From the NCBI RefSeq assembly GCF_036588685.1, contig NC_086386.1:32665883-32729882 (forward strand): a stretch of 64,000 nt of DNA, in the 5' to 3' direction. Shown piece by piece: positions 50,034 through 60,955 of this stretch. The position numbers and the translations under genes were made by a program. The notes beneath the pieces were generated by a model. The model saw only the letters and a program-made list of their open reading frames with translations. It was not told the DNA's origin and did not search any database. The stretch is from Mytilus trossulus (taxonomy: Eukaryota > Mollusca > Bivalvia > Mytilida > Mytilidae). The first letter of the stretch is position 1, and every line of letters starts with the position of its first letter.

Positions 50034-50096
50034 GATGATTTACCATCAGGCTGATCAGTGACTATGTCTTTATAGATCAGCTATCATTGTATCATC
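50034..50096 (-). promoter_or_regulatory. SECIS element in the 3' UTR of the SelU-like gene
   Basis: On the minus strand the order is: helix I GATGAT (50096-50091), internal loop, ATGA (50087-50084), TA, helix II GCTGATC (50081-50075), TAT, AAAG (50071-50068), a small GAC-ATA-GTC stem, GATCAGC (50056-50050), TGAT (50048-50045), loop, ATCATC (50039-50034). The core gives U-U, G-A, A-G, U-U pairs, and 12 nt separate ATGA from the apical AAA, the spacing known for eukaryotic SECIS. The mini-stem suggests the type II form. It starts 279 nt after the stop codon. A variant ATTAAA signal follows at 49976-49971. Confidence 0.88.
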
Positions 50097-50374
50097 TTTT
50101 CTATTAATAATCATTTACCAATTCAAGTGACAAAATCATTTAACACACATAAATATAAAATAAAAAAATAAAAAATGCTTTTACATATAAACTATTTTGT
50201 AACTTTAGAAAATTTATAAACACTTGCATACATTCATTTGCGCTGATATAAAATTACAAAAAATAACTGCTATTACATATAAACTATTTTGAACTTTGAG
50301 GAACACATGCATTCAATTACACTGATACACACTTTACAAGTACATGTATTTTTTTCAAACACAGGCTATTGTTA

Positions 50375-53300
50375 TTAAGATTTGCTTGTAGACTCCTCTC
50401 TAGCTTTCAACCAATCATTAACAGCCTTTTTGTAATCTATTGAAGTATTTTGAATTCCCATCAAGGGCAGGACCTTTTCCATATCTGGCCAATCGGCTGG
50501 GTGTTCTTCAACATGCTGAAAGAAAAATGAATCCAACATTACAAAAAGGCTACATGACTACAAAATTATTTAGAACAAAAATTTATTCAGCAAGGCAGTA
50601 GACAAAATTGACATTTTCAAACTGAAACAGGTTTCATATGTATTATAACAAAGGCATACATTCTAATACTCTTTCTAGATGTATTATCTGATTTAGTTTG
50701 TGCTGTTGGTTTGCTGTTTCACTGGATTTTACCCCCTCTCCCTTTAATTATAAACACATGTAACAAAGGACTATCTAAATAAAAACTAGTTTTATGATAA
50801 ACAGTACTCAAACATATTATCCGTTAAGAGCTTCCTATTCATATATTGCGGTGTAAAGAAAGCAAGCGATGGGAATAGGATATAAATAGTCATCAGTCAA
50901 ACTTTTTGGACCCTTTAGAGAGAAATAAGTGCAATAAAATGAACTATCATATGTACGAAAATTGACCTTAATATGTTCTCTGTATTCATTTCTGAAATAT
51001 CTTCTGAAGAGGCACGAAACCCTGTAGGGATTGATGACCATGATTGCTGGGTGCTGAAAGTCCAGTGGCAAATAGTTCATGCATATTCCGGACGATCTTG
51101 AATTATCAGTTCAAAAAGCATATGCAGCTTATAATTATAGAGAGTGTGACTGAGGGACCCATTACAAGGGGTACAATCAAAATCACGTGATGGATATACA
51201 CACACCGGAAGTAACAGTCGAGCAGACCGATTGAAAGGTAAGTAGTCGTATTTACTTGTTTATATCAATAAAATTTAATAAATAAGGTAGTGCACCGAAT
51301 GTCGGATACTATCTAGTTTTGAAATACACAATTATCCTTGCTGGAAAGCGTGCATTTAATGCTAACACTTCGACACAGTTCCAAAATTTCACCAGATAAC
51401 TGTGTCGAAGTGTTTGCAATAACTGCACGCTTTCTAGCAAAAACAATTGTGTATTTTAAAACTACATACTATCCGACATTCGATGTGCCAACTTATTAAT
51501 CAAAATTTAATTGATATAAGCAAGAAAATGCAACTACTAACCTTTCAAGCGGCGAGTTCGATTGTAACTTCTGGTGTGTGTATATCCATCACGTGATTTT
51601 GATTGTACCCCTCAATTGCATTACTTATATATCAATTTATTCTGGCATCAACTTAGCTAAACAAAGGTATACAGAAAAAACATGCATTGCGTTGTACATT
51701 TGTTGAGGAAGCAATACATATGAGGTATATTAATAAAACAAACTAGCATGTCACTTTTCAAATTTCGGAAGGCTATCTTAATACCATCAAACATGTACTA
51801 GGTACATATTAATATATTGGCAATCATGAAAAGAGAATTTATAATCGATACCAGGATTAATTTTTTGTACGACAGAGCGGCGCGTTTTGTCTAAAAAGTA
51901 AAGACTCATTGGTGATGCTCGAATCGCGCCTGACATTTAAAATACAACTCACCACATATTTAATGTTGGCTTCTGTGTCTAAGATAACGGTTCCACCTTG
52001 TTGCCATGAATCTCCGGCTAGATGTCCAGTTTCATAACCAAGTTTAATTCCTGTAGGTATTAATAAGGCAATAATATTTTTTATGACTCAATATTTGCCT
52101 TTATACAGATAAAAGCTCATATACAAACACAAGTTCTTAATTGAATCAGTTTGTTTAGTATTTGGTATTTCTACATTAAACCAGATTTTTCCAAAAGAAC
52201 TTCTTGCCAAACAAAGTGTCATTGATATCATCGTGCATGATATTAAACAATAAGAAGCAGCGTTGTTACTATAGTTTTATTTATTACTACCACTGGGTCG
52301 ATGCCTCTGCTGGTGGACTATTAGTCCCCGAGGGTATCACCAGCCCAGTAGCCAGTACTTCGGTACTGTCATGAAAATATCTGTTTTTGTGTTATTAAAA
52401 TTTGCTGTTTGTAAAAAGATAGAAATTATTATAAATTAAGGAATGTATCTCCCTCATGCAAAGCTCTGATTCCTTTTACGGATTTGGCTATACTTTTTGG
52501 ACCTTTTGGATTATAGCTTTTCATCTTTTATATAAGCTTTGGATTTCAAATATTTTGGCAACGAGCATCACTGAAGAGACATGTATTGTCGAAATGCGCA
52601 TCTGGTGCAAGAAAATTGGTACCGTTAATTTTATTATGCTATTTTGGTTATTGCATTGATGATTCTAAGATGGCTCCCTATCTCAAAATCTTCTGTGATG
52701 GATTTACTTTATTTGTAAATATTTACTTAAAAAACGAAACTCTGAGTACGATTTTGCGTCCGTGATTGGTTTTTTTTAACTAACCAAATCGTAAATATAC
52801 GTTAACCAGATGCTCCGCAGGGCGTAGCTTTATACGACCGCAGAGGTTGAACCCTGAACGGTTGGGGCAAGTATGGACACAACATTCAAGCTGGATTCCC
52901 CTCTAAATTTGGATTGTGATTAAATAGTTGACACAGCATAGGTTTCTGACACAGAATGAATGTATTCAAATGAACTTAAAATTTTTGTTTTCTCTTAGAG
53001 CAATTCACTATGCTGTTGAATATTAATCCTCTCAAAAAAATGTTTGAAGAAATTTTCTTTTTATTTATGAAATTTCAAATGAGAAAAATTGAACCCAATT
53101 TTTTAATCACATCCCCCTTTCCCTTATTCCAAAACTAATTTCAATTAAAATATTCTAATGGAGTTTGCAACAATTACTACTCATTTAAATACATCATAAA
53201 ATATTAAGATGTAAAAAAACTGCTTGTAATCACTGAATGGTAAAGATTATTTTAATTTATCAGTTGGTAGTAAAAAGTGAATATACATTGTATATTGTAT

Positions 53301-54705
53301 ATAACAAAGATTTAAGTTGATTCTGGACAAAGAAAGATAACTCCAATTAAAAAAAATTCTTGCAGATATTTCTTGCTTACTATACTGGACAAAGAAAGAT
53401 AACTCTTAATTAAAAAAAAATTTGCTATTTCACAATATTGTGAAATTAGATATTTCTTGCCATTGCACAATACTGTGCAATTGAAAAGACTTGCTATTGC
53501 ACAATACTTAATATAATAATTTTAGATCCTGATTTGGACCAACTTGAAAACTGGGCCCATAATCAAAAATCTAAGTACATGTTTAGATTCAGCATATCAA
53601 AGAGGCCCAAGAATTTAATTTTTGTTAAAATCAAACTAAGTTTAATTTTGACCCTTTGCACTTTAATTTAGACCAATTTTAAAACTGGACCAAAAATTAA
53701 GAATCTACATACACAGTTAGATTTGGCATATCAAAGAACCCCAATTATTCAATTTTTGATGAAATCAAAGAATGTTTAATTTTGGACCTCGATTTGGGCC
53801 AACTTGAAAACTGGGCCAATAATCAAAAATCTAAGTACATTTTTAGATTCAGCATATCAAAGAACCCAAAGGTTTCAATTTTTGTTAAAATCAAACTAAG
53901 TTTAATTTTGGACCCTTTGGACCTTAATGTAGACCAATTTGAAAACGGGACCAAAAATTAAGAATCTACATACACAGTTAGATTCGGCATATTAAAGAAC
54001 CCCAATTATTCAATTTTGATGAAATCAAACAAAATTTAATTTTAAACCCTTTGGGCCCCTTTTTCCTTAACTGTTGGGACCAAAACTCCCAAAATCAATA
54101 CCAACCTTCCTTTAATAGTCATAAACCTTGTGTTTAAATTTCATAGATTTCTATTTACTTATACTAACGCTATGGTGCGAAAACCAAGAAAAATGCTTAT
54201 TTGGGTCCCTTTTTGGCCCCTTATTCCTAAACTGTTGGGACCGAAACTCCTAAAATCAATACCAACCTTCCTTTTGTGGTCATAAACATTGTGTTTAAAT
54301 TTCATTGATTTCTATTTACTTTAACTAAAGTTATTGTGCGAAAACCAAGAATAATGCTTATTTGGGCCCTTTTTTGGCCCCTAATTCCTAAACTGTTGAA
54401 ACCAAAACTCCCAAAATCAATCCCAACCTTTCTTTTGTGGTCATAAACCTTGTGTCAAAATTTCAAAGATTTCTATTAACTTAAACTAAAGTTATAGTGC
54501 GAAAACCAAGAAAATGCTTATTTGGGCCCTTTTTGGCCCCTAATTCCTAAAATGTTGGGACCAAAACTCCCAAAATCAATACCAGCCTTCCTTTTATGGT
54601 CATGAACCTTGTGTTAAAATTTCATAGATTTCTATTCATTTTTACTAAAGTTAGAGTGCGAAAACTAAAAGTATTCGGACGACGACGACGACGACGACGA
54701 CGACG

Positions 54706-54740
<35 letters not shown>

Positions 54741-57729
54741 CAACGTGATAGCAATATACGACGAAAATTTTTTCAAAATTTGCGGTCGTATAAAAAAACT
54801 AAAACAAAACTGACAACAATTTATCATGCTTGCCATCAAAAGTAATTTTAATTTGTCCCAATTTAACTTTCGATTTTTCAAAGGAGTAGGTCCGATAAGG
54901 ACTCATTTTGGCCTCAATTTTCAGTTTCATCTGACGAAAGATTTTGACCACTTTTTAAACACTTGAGTGTCTATTTCACATGATTCAATTAGTTTATGTG
55001 AAAGATTTCAATCAATTCAGTCATTAAAAACGATCCGATTCAAGCTTAAATATAAAAAATCTCTCGAATATGCCTAAAAACGTCACTTTTCAGATGGTTT
55101 TTGTCAAAAATGAAAGTGGCCGCATTCGTGTTCATCCACAACCTTTAAATATGTTATGTATTATCATAAAATACAACTTACATTTCAATATTAAGGATGA
55201 ACACGAATGCGGCCACTTCCGTTTTACACGGAAACCGTCTAAAATTTAACTAAAATGATAGAATTTTGAAGATTTCAGTAATTTAGCATGACTTAATGGT
55301 GCTACAACCCGATATATGTGCATTGTATTGGCAAAATAAGCCCATATTTATGTAGCAGAAGCATTCAACTGTCCAATAAATAACTAAAAGTTTACATTTC
55401 AACAATTATGTAAAACTGTTATATTTTGGGGCCAAAAAGGGGTCTTACCGGACCTACTCCTTTACTTAAAGCTGTTTTCCTCATACCTTCAGTAACTCCT
55501 CTCATTCCATATTTACGCAAACCAGAAACAATTGGCATTACAAGTGATCTGAACCGACCTCTCTTTAAACTGAACAATTTATACAGATGAAGTTGTGGGT
55601 CCGAGTATAGATCTCCACAGACAGGTACTGTTGTAATCTCGAGGAATTCTGTCGTCTGCGCTGGTGTAGAGTTGCTGATGAAGACAAGCCTGATGTCATT
55701 CTCAGTAAGTGTTGACTCGATTTGACGAAAGGCCTGAATCTTCATCTGACTATAAGAAATAAAATATCTTGTAACAGGACAAGGATAGAAAGAACATTTC
55801 TGGTTTGTCACTTACCATTTTCAAAATTTTACATGTTATTTTAAAGATTTGTTTTGATATAGTACGTATAACCTAACGATAATCAATTTTGAGAGCAACA
55901 ACTGAAGTTGTGTAAGGTGGTACGTAACAAGAGTTTTTTTGCAGTAACATTTCTTCCTAAAGAGATATAGGACAGATAGGAAGCTAGAAAAGAGTTATGT
56001 TGACGAATTACTACGGAAAGTGTTAATAAGAATTTCAGGCTTAATATTTTGAGGTATGAAACCAGAGGCTCTCAAGAGCCTGTGTCGCTCACCTGTGGTT
56101 ACTGCTGCTTTGGAAATCATGTAAAATAAGGTTACAATCCTAACTTATAGTATAAGATATTAGATATTATAAGATACTATAATGATACCTAACATAATAA
56201 CAAAAAACTGCAAAATTTCCGTAAAATAACTAACCTAGAGGCAGCAACCCAACAAAGGGTTGTCGGATTCATCTGAAAATTTCAGGGCAGATAAAAATGA
56301 ATTGGATGAACAGTTTTGCCTTGTCAGATTCGACTTAATTGCTTTTTTTAATTAGTTTCAGAGATATAACCCCAAAACAACCTTGTATCCATATGTTCTA
56401 TTTTTAGCCATGTCGGCCATGTTGGTTAGAGGGCGGGATCGATCATCGGACACATGTTTTAAACTAGATACCCTACAGAGGATTAAGGCCAAGTTTGGTT
56501 AAATTTTCTCAGTAGTTTCAGAGGAGAAGATTTTGGTAAAAGATAACAAAAAAATGACGATTTAAAAAAAACAACTATAACGGTCAATTACTCCTTAAGT
56601 GGTCGACTGACAATTTTAAACAAGGTGACTTATTTGTAGATCCTACATTGCTGAACATAATTGCTGTTTTACATTTTATCTCTATCTATAATAATTTTCA
56701 AGATATCAACCAATAACTGCAAAATTTCCTGAAATAACCAATTCAGGGGCAGCAACCCACAACAGATTTGGGGATTCGTCAGAAAATTGCATGGCGGATA
56801 GATATTGACCTGATGAATATTTTTACCCTTATGTCAGATTTGCTCTAAACAATGCTAAATGCTTAAGTTTCAGATATACAAGCCAAAAACTGTATTTTAC
56901 CCTTGTGTTCTATTTTTAGCCATGTCGGCCATGTTGGTTTGCAGGTTAAACGTACCGATGAGAAGTGCACAGTATAGAAGATAACTTGTTTAACCAGTGG
57001 AACATATTTCCCAGACAATGAACTTATTTCACCAGGTGAGGAACACATTTCACAAATCCAGAAGTTTTTTCATCAGGTAAGACACAAATCTAACACACAG
57101 GGAGCTTATTTTACTAGGTAAGGAACAAATTTCACCAACCCAGAACTTTTTTCACCAGGTAAAGTGTGGAACTTATTTCATAGAGATGGAACCAATTATA
57201 TAGAAATTGTCTGTAAAAAAGTTCTCCCAGAACATATTTCCTGTGAAATTAGTTCCACTGGAACTTTTTTCACGGGAACAAATTTTGGCTCACACATCAG
57301 ACTCATTTTTTAAACTAGATACCCTTGTGATGATTGTGGTCAAGTTTGATTAAATATGGCCTAGTAGTTTCAGAGGAAAAGAATTTTGTAAAAGATAAGT
57401 TATTAACAGACGAAGACGACGGACGAGTCGACAGACCCCTAGTGATGAGAAAAGCTTACTTTACCTTTCAGGTCAGGGTGAGCTAAAAAAGAAATCGGTT
57501 GCCAAGGATACAAATTAAGTATTTCAAATAAGTAAGGTATAGAAATCATGCAGTCAAAGTGAAGTAATTATACTTACCATGCAATTCATGCCAGATTTCT
57601 TAGGAATACCAATAAAGTATATTTTTTTATATCCTTGGGTAGAACGACATTCGCGGGTACTTCAGAGACCTCTTTGGAAAACAAAGTAATCTTTCCAAGT
57701 TCATCTGCAATAGATTTGTCATTAGCCAT
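50375..57729 (-). CDS. SelU-like / peroxiredoxin-like 2 selenoprotein (AhpC-TSA_2 family)
   Basis: Four minus-strand exons: 57729-57578, 55749-55466, 52050-51953, 50515-50375 (stop TAA 50377-50375). If the in-frame TGA at 57588-57586 is read as Sec, they join in phase into 224 residues, close to the size of human PRXL2A and PRXL2C. Beta strand YTLLVFLRNLA leads to Sec48-Ile-Ala-Cys51, the thioredoxin-fold redox motif; the Cys codon is TG|T across intron 1. Then come LVFISNSTPAQ, DLYSDPQLHLYKLFSLKRG, WQQGGTVILD and a C-terminal helix. The family has thioredoxin-like redox folds with poorly known substrates. There is no signal peptide, so it is probably cytosolic. Start ATG is in AACAAGATGGC. 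Without recoding the product would be 47 residues with no active site. A pseudogene is unlikely: frame, splice sites and SECIS are all intact. Confidence 0.88.
51167..51612. mobile_element. 446-bp fold-back palindrome in the selenoprotein gene's last intron
   Basis: AGGGGTACAATCAAAATCAC at the left is mirrored by GTGATTTTGATTGTACCCCT at the right. Inner arms repeat the pairing through CGACACAGTT and AACTGTGTCG around a short centre. Arms are about 200 bp with scattered mismatches. No transposase; MITE-type fold-back. Confidence 0.8.
52240..52645 (+). repeat. Interspersed repeat family G
   Basis: Contains TCGATGCCTCTGCTGGTGGA, CAGCCCAGTAGCCAGTACTT, GGCAACGAGCATCACTGAAG and GCGCATCTGGTGCAAGAAAA. 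Shorter related pieces with a GACTCATCAGTGACGCTC-like block are at 51829-51935 and 60190-60380. Confidence 0.65.
52807..54796 (+). repeat. 2-kb composite repeat with nested tandem units and a GAC array
   Basis: Starts CAGATGCTCCGCAGGGCGTA and ends AATTTGCGGTCGTATAAA. Inside, a unit with CCAACTTGAAAACTGGGCC repeats with a period near 260 bp (53520-54050). A unit with CCTAAACTGTTGGGACC repeats about four times at 151-159 bp (54050-54660), followed by a (GAC)n tract at 54678-54739. TACGACCGCAG near the left and GCGGTCGTATA at the right end are inverted. No protein is coded. Confidence 0.75.
54881..55462. mobile_element. MITE family C, copy 3, abutting a selenoprotein splice donor
   Basis: Termini AAGGAGTAGGTCC and GGACCTACTCCTT, with the internal GTGGCCGCATTCGTGTTCAT pair. 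In gene orientation its right end begins at intron position +4 of the selenoprotein intron 2, so bases +4 to +6 (AAG) of the donor GTAAAG belong to the element. Confidence 0.82.
56060..57488. repeat. 1.4-kb interspersed repeat in selenoprotein intron 1
   Basis: Begins CCAGAGGCTCTCAAGAGCCT with CTGTGTCGCTCACCTG and ends TTTCAGGTCAGGGTGAGCTA. Two diverged halves each contain ACTGCAAAATTTCC and a GGCAGCAACCCA block (about 56205-56460 and 56710-56940). A degenerate array of AACTTATTTCACCAGGTA-like units fills 56990-57300. It ends 90 bp before exon 1. Confidence 0.7.
57586..57588 (-). other. In-frame UGA codon 48, predicted selenocysteine
   Basis: Exon 1 ends GCA-TGA-ATT-GCA-TG before the donor gtaagt. 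Family members have Cys-x-x-Cys at this place. TGA stands exactly at the first Cys position, and the exon 2 base T restores the second Cys. Later exons remain open and conserved in style. Confidence 0.87.
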
Positions 57730-58038
57730 CTTGTTTTCATACGTGGTCAATAATGTGGAAAATGTAAATACACATAGATTGCTCGCTTACCTGTGAAAAT
57801 TTTAAAATACTTGAATATAAATATTATTAACGATAATGATTTCTTATTTTATAATAGATTTAAACGATCTTTTAATATTTTTTTTTAATAGTTAGGTAAG
57901 ATTCTTCAAAATCTGACACTACTTTTTATATCTTACGTTCAAAACAGAGGCAACCTCATTTTTGAATTTGTGTTATAAATAAACATTGATATCTATAGTC
58001 ATAGTAGTAGCGGAAGTAGCAGAAACTAAGACGGACAA
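57730..58038. promoter_or_regulatory. Divergent intergenic region, selenoprotein / TRIM
   Basis: Only 309 bp separate the two ATGs, on opposite strands. It is AT-rich with no recognised TATA box at a set distance. A shared or overlapping promoter is inferred from spacing alone. Confidence 0.45.
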
Positions 58039-60036
58039 ATGGCGTTATCTAAACCGAAAGAGGTTCAGCTGGATTTATTTAGTTGTCCGATATGTTCCGA
58101 AACAGTTAAACAGCCAAAAATTTTACCTTGTCTGCATTCGTTTTGTAAGCAATGCATACACGAACATATTTTGAATATGGGGCGGAACAAGGATAGTAAA
58201 GTAACACAGTTTTCATGTCCAGTTTGCAAGTCAGTTGTAAAACCTAAAAATAATCAAGCAACTATTGGGGAATGGTCAGCGGCACTTCAAAATAATCTTA
58301 TTCTATCAATTATGATTGCAAGACATAGAGACGATAAACAACAGGACTGTGGGGCTTGTAAAAGACACCAACATCAGTCTGTGGCTAAGTTCTGGTGCAA
58401 CGAATGCGATGAAACGTTCTGTGAAAAATGTAATACAATGCACAGCTGGATGAAGCTTTCCTCAACACATCTTGTGGTTGAGCTTGAAGAACTGGAATCT
58501 AATACATCCGGAATCGACTTGCATGCGGTCTCAGAACAATGCAAAACTCACTCAACAAATAAAATCGAAGCTTTTTGTCTCAATCACGAACAACTATGCT
58601 GTATTCAATGCGTCTCTTTGAACCACAGGTGCTGTGAAAATGTTAAAACGATCGAAGAAATCAACAGTTCACACGACGTTTGCGACAACACTCTTCATGA
58701 TAAACTGGAAAGCATAAAATATGCAGCAATTAAACTTTTAAAAGAAAAGGAACAACAGAAAAGTAATTTTAAAGCTATGACCGATAACACGGAAGAAGAA
58801 GCTACACAGTGTCTTGAAATGGTAAAATCTAGCCTAGACCGTTTATTTGAAACATTTAGGAAACAGTTGCACTTATTTCGTGACGATGAAAATACTAGTT
58901 TCAACATTCGAATACGTTTACTGGAACAATTAATTGCAAGTCTAGACCACTGGATGAAGGTTGACAGAGTTGTTAGAGAGTTGGGGACAGGAAAACAATA
59001 TTTTATCCATGTTGACACATTGAAGAAGCAACTCAAGGCAAGTGTTCGTCAAATAGACAAAGCCATCAGGAACGATCACTTAATTGACCTCAAATTCGTA
59101 AAGAATGAAATATTACAGCATTTTGAAACAACAGAAAATATAGGTAGATTTGAGAAAATTGAGAAAAACGATTTAGCTGGCCAAGCAGATGATATATACA
59201 AGTGCTGTAAAGTATTAGGTGTTAAACTTAATCCTGAATATGAGGATGTACGAGTCGAATTAGTTGAGACTTTTCACATCAATGATTCAGATTTATACTG
59301 CGGAGTTTGTATCGGAAATGACCACATTGTTCTTGGTACCAGTTCGGAGCAACTTCAGATAGTTGACAAAAAAACTGGAATTGTTGTTACAAATACGACT
59401 GAGTTAAGCGGGGATCCTCGCCGTTTGTGTTACGACAAAGAACAAAAAATAATATTTATCTCGTCTTCATCCAACAATTTGTACAAAGCAGAAATAGGAT
59501 GCGACACCATTAAAGAACCAAAGTTGCTTACTTTTAATAACGATTGTGTGGGAGCATTGTGTAAATACCGTGAGGACATTTATATAGTGGTAGATAATGC
59601 CATTAAAAAATTCTCCTCGACTGCAAGCCCTGACTATTCAGAGGAAATGACATATGTCATTGCTGTAAATACAGATTGCGGTGTCAATGGCATGCATATC
59701 TATCGCAGAAATATTATTGTTACTACCAAAAATAATGAAATTAAATGCCTGACACTTCAAGGAGATGAAGTGTACTGCTTTGACGACGAAGAAATTGAAA
59801 CAATAGAAAGCATTACCGTTCTGCCATCAGGTTTAACTTTATTTGTTAATCGAACTAACGAAGGATCATTGCATGTTCTCTCTGAAGACGGTACCAGCCA
59901 CAGAAGAATTCTTGACAAGTTTGACAGTATTAAAGAACCTTGCGATATCTTTTTAGACAATGACGATGACGAAACATTTTTTGTTGTTGGTGGAGAGTAC
60001 ATGGAGAAGTACAGAATTACAACTAACAACAAGTAA
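58039..60036 (+). CDS. TRIM-like RING/B-box E3 ubiquitin ligase, intronless
   Basis: A single exon of 665 residues. A complete C3HC4 RING uses C16, C19, C31, H33, C36, C39, C60 and C63 (CPIC, CLHSFC, CPVC). A first B-box starts at C104 (CGACKRHQ, CNECDETFCEKC) and a second near residue 168 (CKTHSTNKIEAFC, CIQC). A helical coiled-coil region follows at about 210-390. The C-terminal 270 residues have repeated strand-like segments (GNDHIVLGTSSEQLQIVD, KIIFISSSSNNLYKAEI) resembling a beta-propeller of the sort found in molluscan TRIM56/TRIM45-like proteins. No SPRY or canonical NHL motif is seen. It probably acts in the cytoplasm as a ubiquitin ligase. TRIM genes are expanded in bivalves and linked to innate immunity, but its target is unknown. 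Lack of introns suggests retrocopy origin. Confidence 0.9.
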   Translation: MALSKPKEVQLDLFSCPICSETVKQPKILPCLHSFCKQCIHEHILNMGRNKDSKVTQFSCPVCKSVVKPKNNQATIGEWSAALQNNLILSIMIARHRDDKQQDCGACKRHQHQSVAKFWCNECDETFCEKCNTMHSWMKLSSTHLVVELEELESNTSGIDLHAVSEQCKTHSTNKIEAFCLNHEQLCCIQCVSLNHRCCENVKTIEEINSSHDVCDNTLHDKLESIKYAAIKLLKEKEQQKSNFKAMTDNTEEEATQCLEMVKSSLDRLFETFRKQLHLFRDDENTSFNIRIRLLEQLIASLDHWMKVDRVVRELGTGKQYFIHVDTLKKQLKASVRQIDKAIRNDHLIDLKFVKNEILQHFETTENIGRFEKIEKNDLAGQADDIYKCCKVLGVKLNPEYEDVRVELVETFHINDSDLYCGVCIGNDHIVLGTSSEQLQIVDKKTGIVVTNTTELSGDPRRLCYDKEQKIIFISSSSNNLYKAEIGCDTIKEPKLLTFNNDCVGALCKYREDIYIVVDNAIKKFSSTASPDYSEEMTYVIAVNTDCGVNGMHIYRRNIIVTTKNNEIKCLTLQGDEVYCFDDEEIETIESITVLPSGLTLFVNRTNEGSLHVLSEDGTSHRRILDKFDSIKEPCDIFLDNDDDETFFVVGGEYMEKYRITTNNK

Positions 60037-60189
60037 CGCACTTTTGTCATCAGTTGTTTTGTAATTTACCTTATGAATAGCACTTGTAATGCTACAAAAT
60101 ATTAGAAAAATTAAAAATAGGAAGTTTTAGAGTTGTTTCGATTAGTTGTAGGTAACAGAAATGACCATGTGTTTTCGTTCAATTAATAG

Positions 60190-60380
60190 TTATCAAAGGT
60201 ACCAGGATTATAATTTAATACGCCAGACGCGCGTTTCGTCTACATAAGACTCATCAGTGACGCTCAGATCAAAACAGTTAAAAAGCCAAACAAATACAAA
60301 GTTGAAGAGCATTGAGGACCCAAAAATTCCAAAAAAGTTGTGCCAAATACGGCTAAGGTAATCTACTCCTGGGCGTAAGA
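60190..60380 (+). repeat. Interspersed repeat, family G-like
   Basis: ATCAAAGGTACCAGGATTAT, CGCCAGACGCGCGTTTCGTC and AAGACTCATCAGTGACGCTC, downstream of the TRIM gene. A further short repeat with AACATCCAGTGGCAAGTATT is at 60796-60860. Confidence 0.65.
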
Positions 60381-60955
60381 AAATCCTTAGTTTTTCGAAA
60401 AATTCAAAGTTTTGTAAACAGAAAATTTATAAAAATGACCATATAATTGATATTCATGTCAACACCGAAGTGCTGACTACTGGGCATTGATATAGACATA
60501 CACAAGACTTTCATGTTTATACAAAAGGGACATTCAAACTTTATTAATTGACAACGCCATGGTAAAAAAAAAACAACAAATAAACATCACACAAAACACA
60601 ACAGAGAAAACTGAAAACCGAGTAACACGAACTCAGAGAGACTTTCAGATCCATCGAAAGGATAGGCAGATCCTGTTTCCAATATGGCACCTGTCGTGTT
60701 GTTCATGAAAGTACATACCAGGTGATTAGTATAATTTCTATGTGTCATACCAGGGTAGCCTTGGGTACGTATTTACAGTTACAACAATTGGATTGCTTGA
60801 TTGATTGTTGGTTTTGCCTAACATCCAGTGGCAAGTATTTCATGTATGTTCAGGACGAAAACAAGTTAACAATACATAAAGTAGGTAGGTCTGGTAAAAA
60901 AGGCCATCCGGGAATAGGTCGGGCAAATTTGGACTGCCACTGGAAATGAGGTAAA

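Noticed and set aside
54651-54881. Minus-strand ORF with Ser and Val runs
   Set aside because: Produced by translation of the GAC microsatellite.
55466-55811. Reading the selenoprotein gene as starting in exon 2 (ATG near 55811)
   Set aside because: The first 20 or so codons of that ORF lie before a good acceptor (TTATAG at 55750-55755) and lack the family's first beta strand; exon 1 with the UGA supplies it in phase.
57578-57729. Selenoprotein exon 1 as a pseudogene with a nonsense mutation
   Set aside because: Position of TGA at the catalytic Cys, intact splice phase, intact later exons and a SECIS in the 3' UTR together argue against it.
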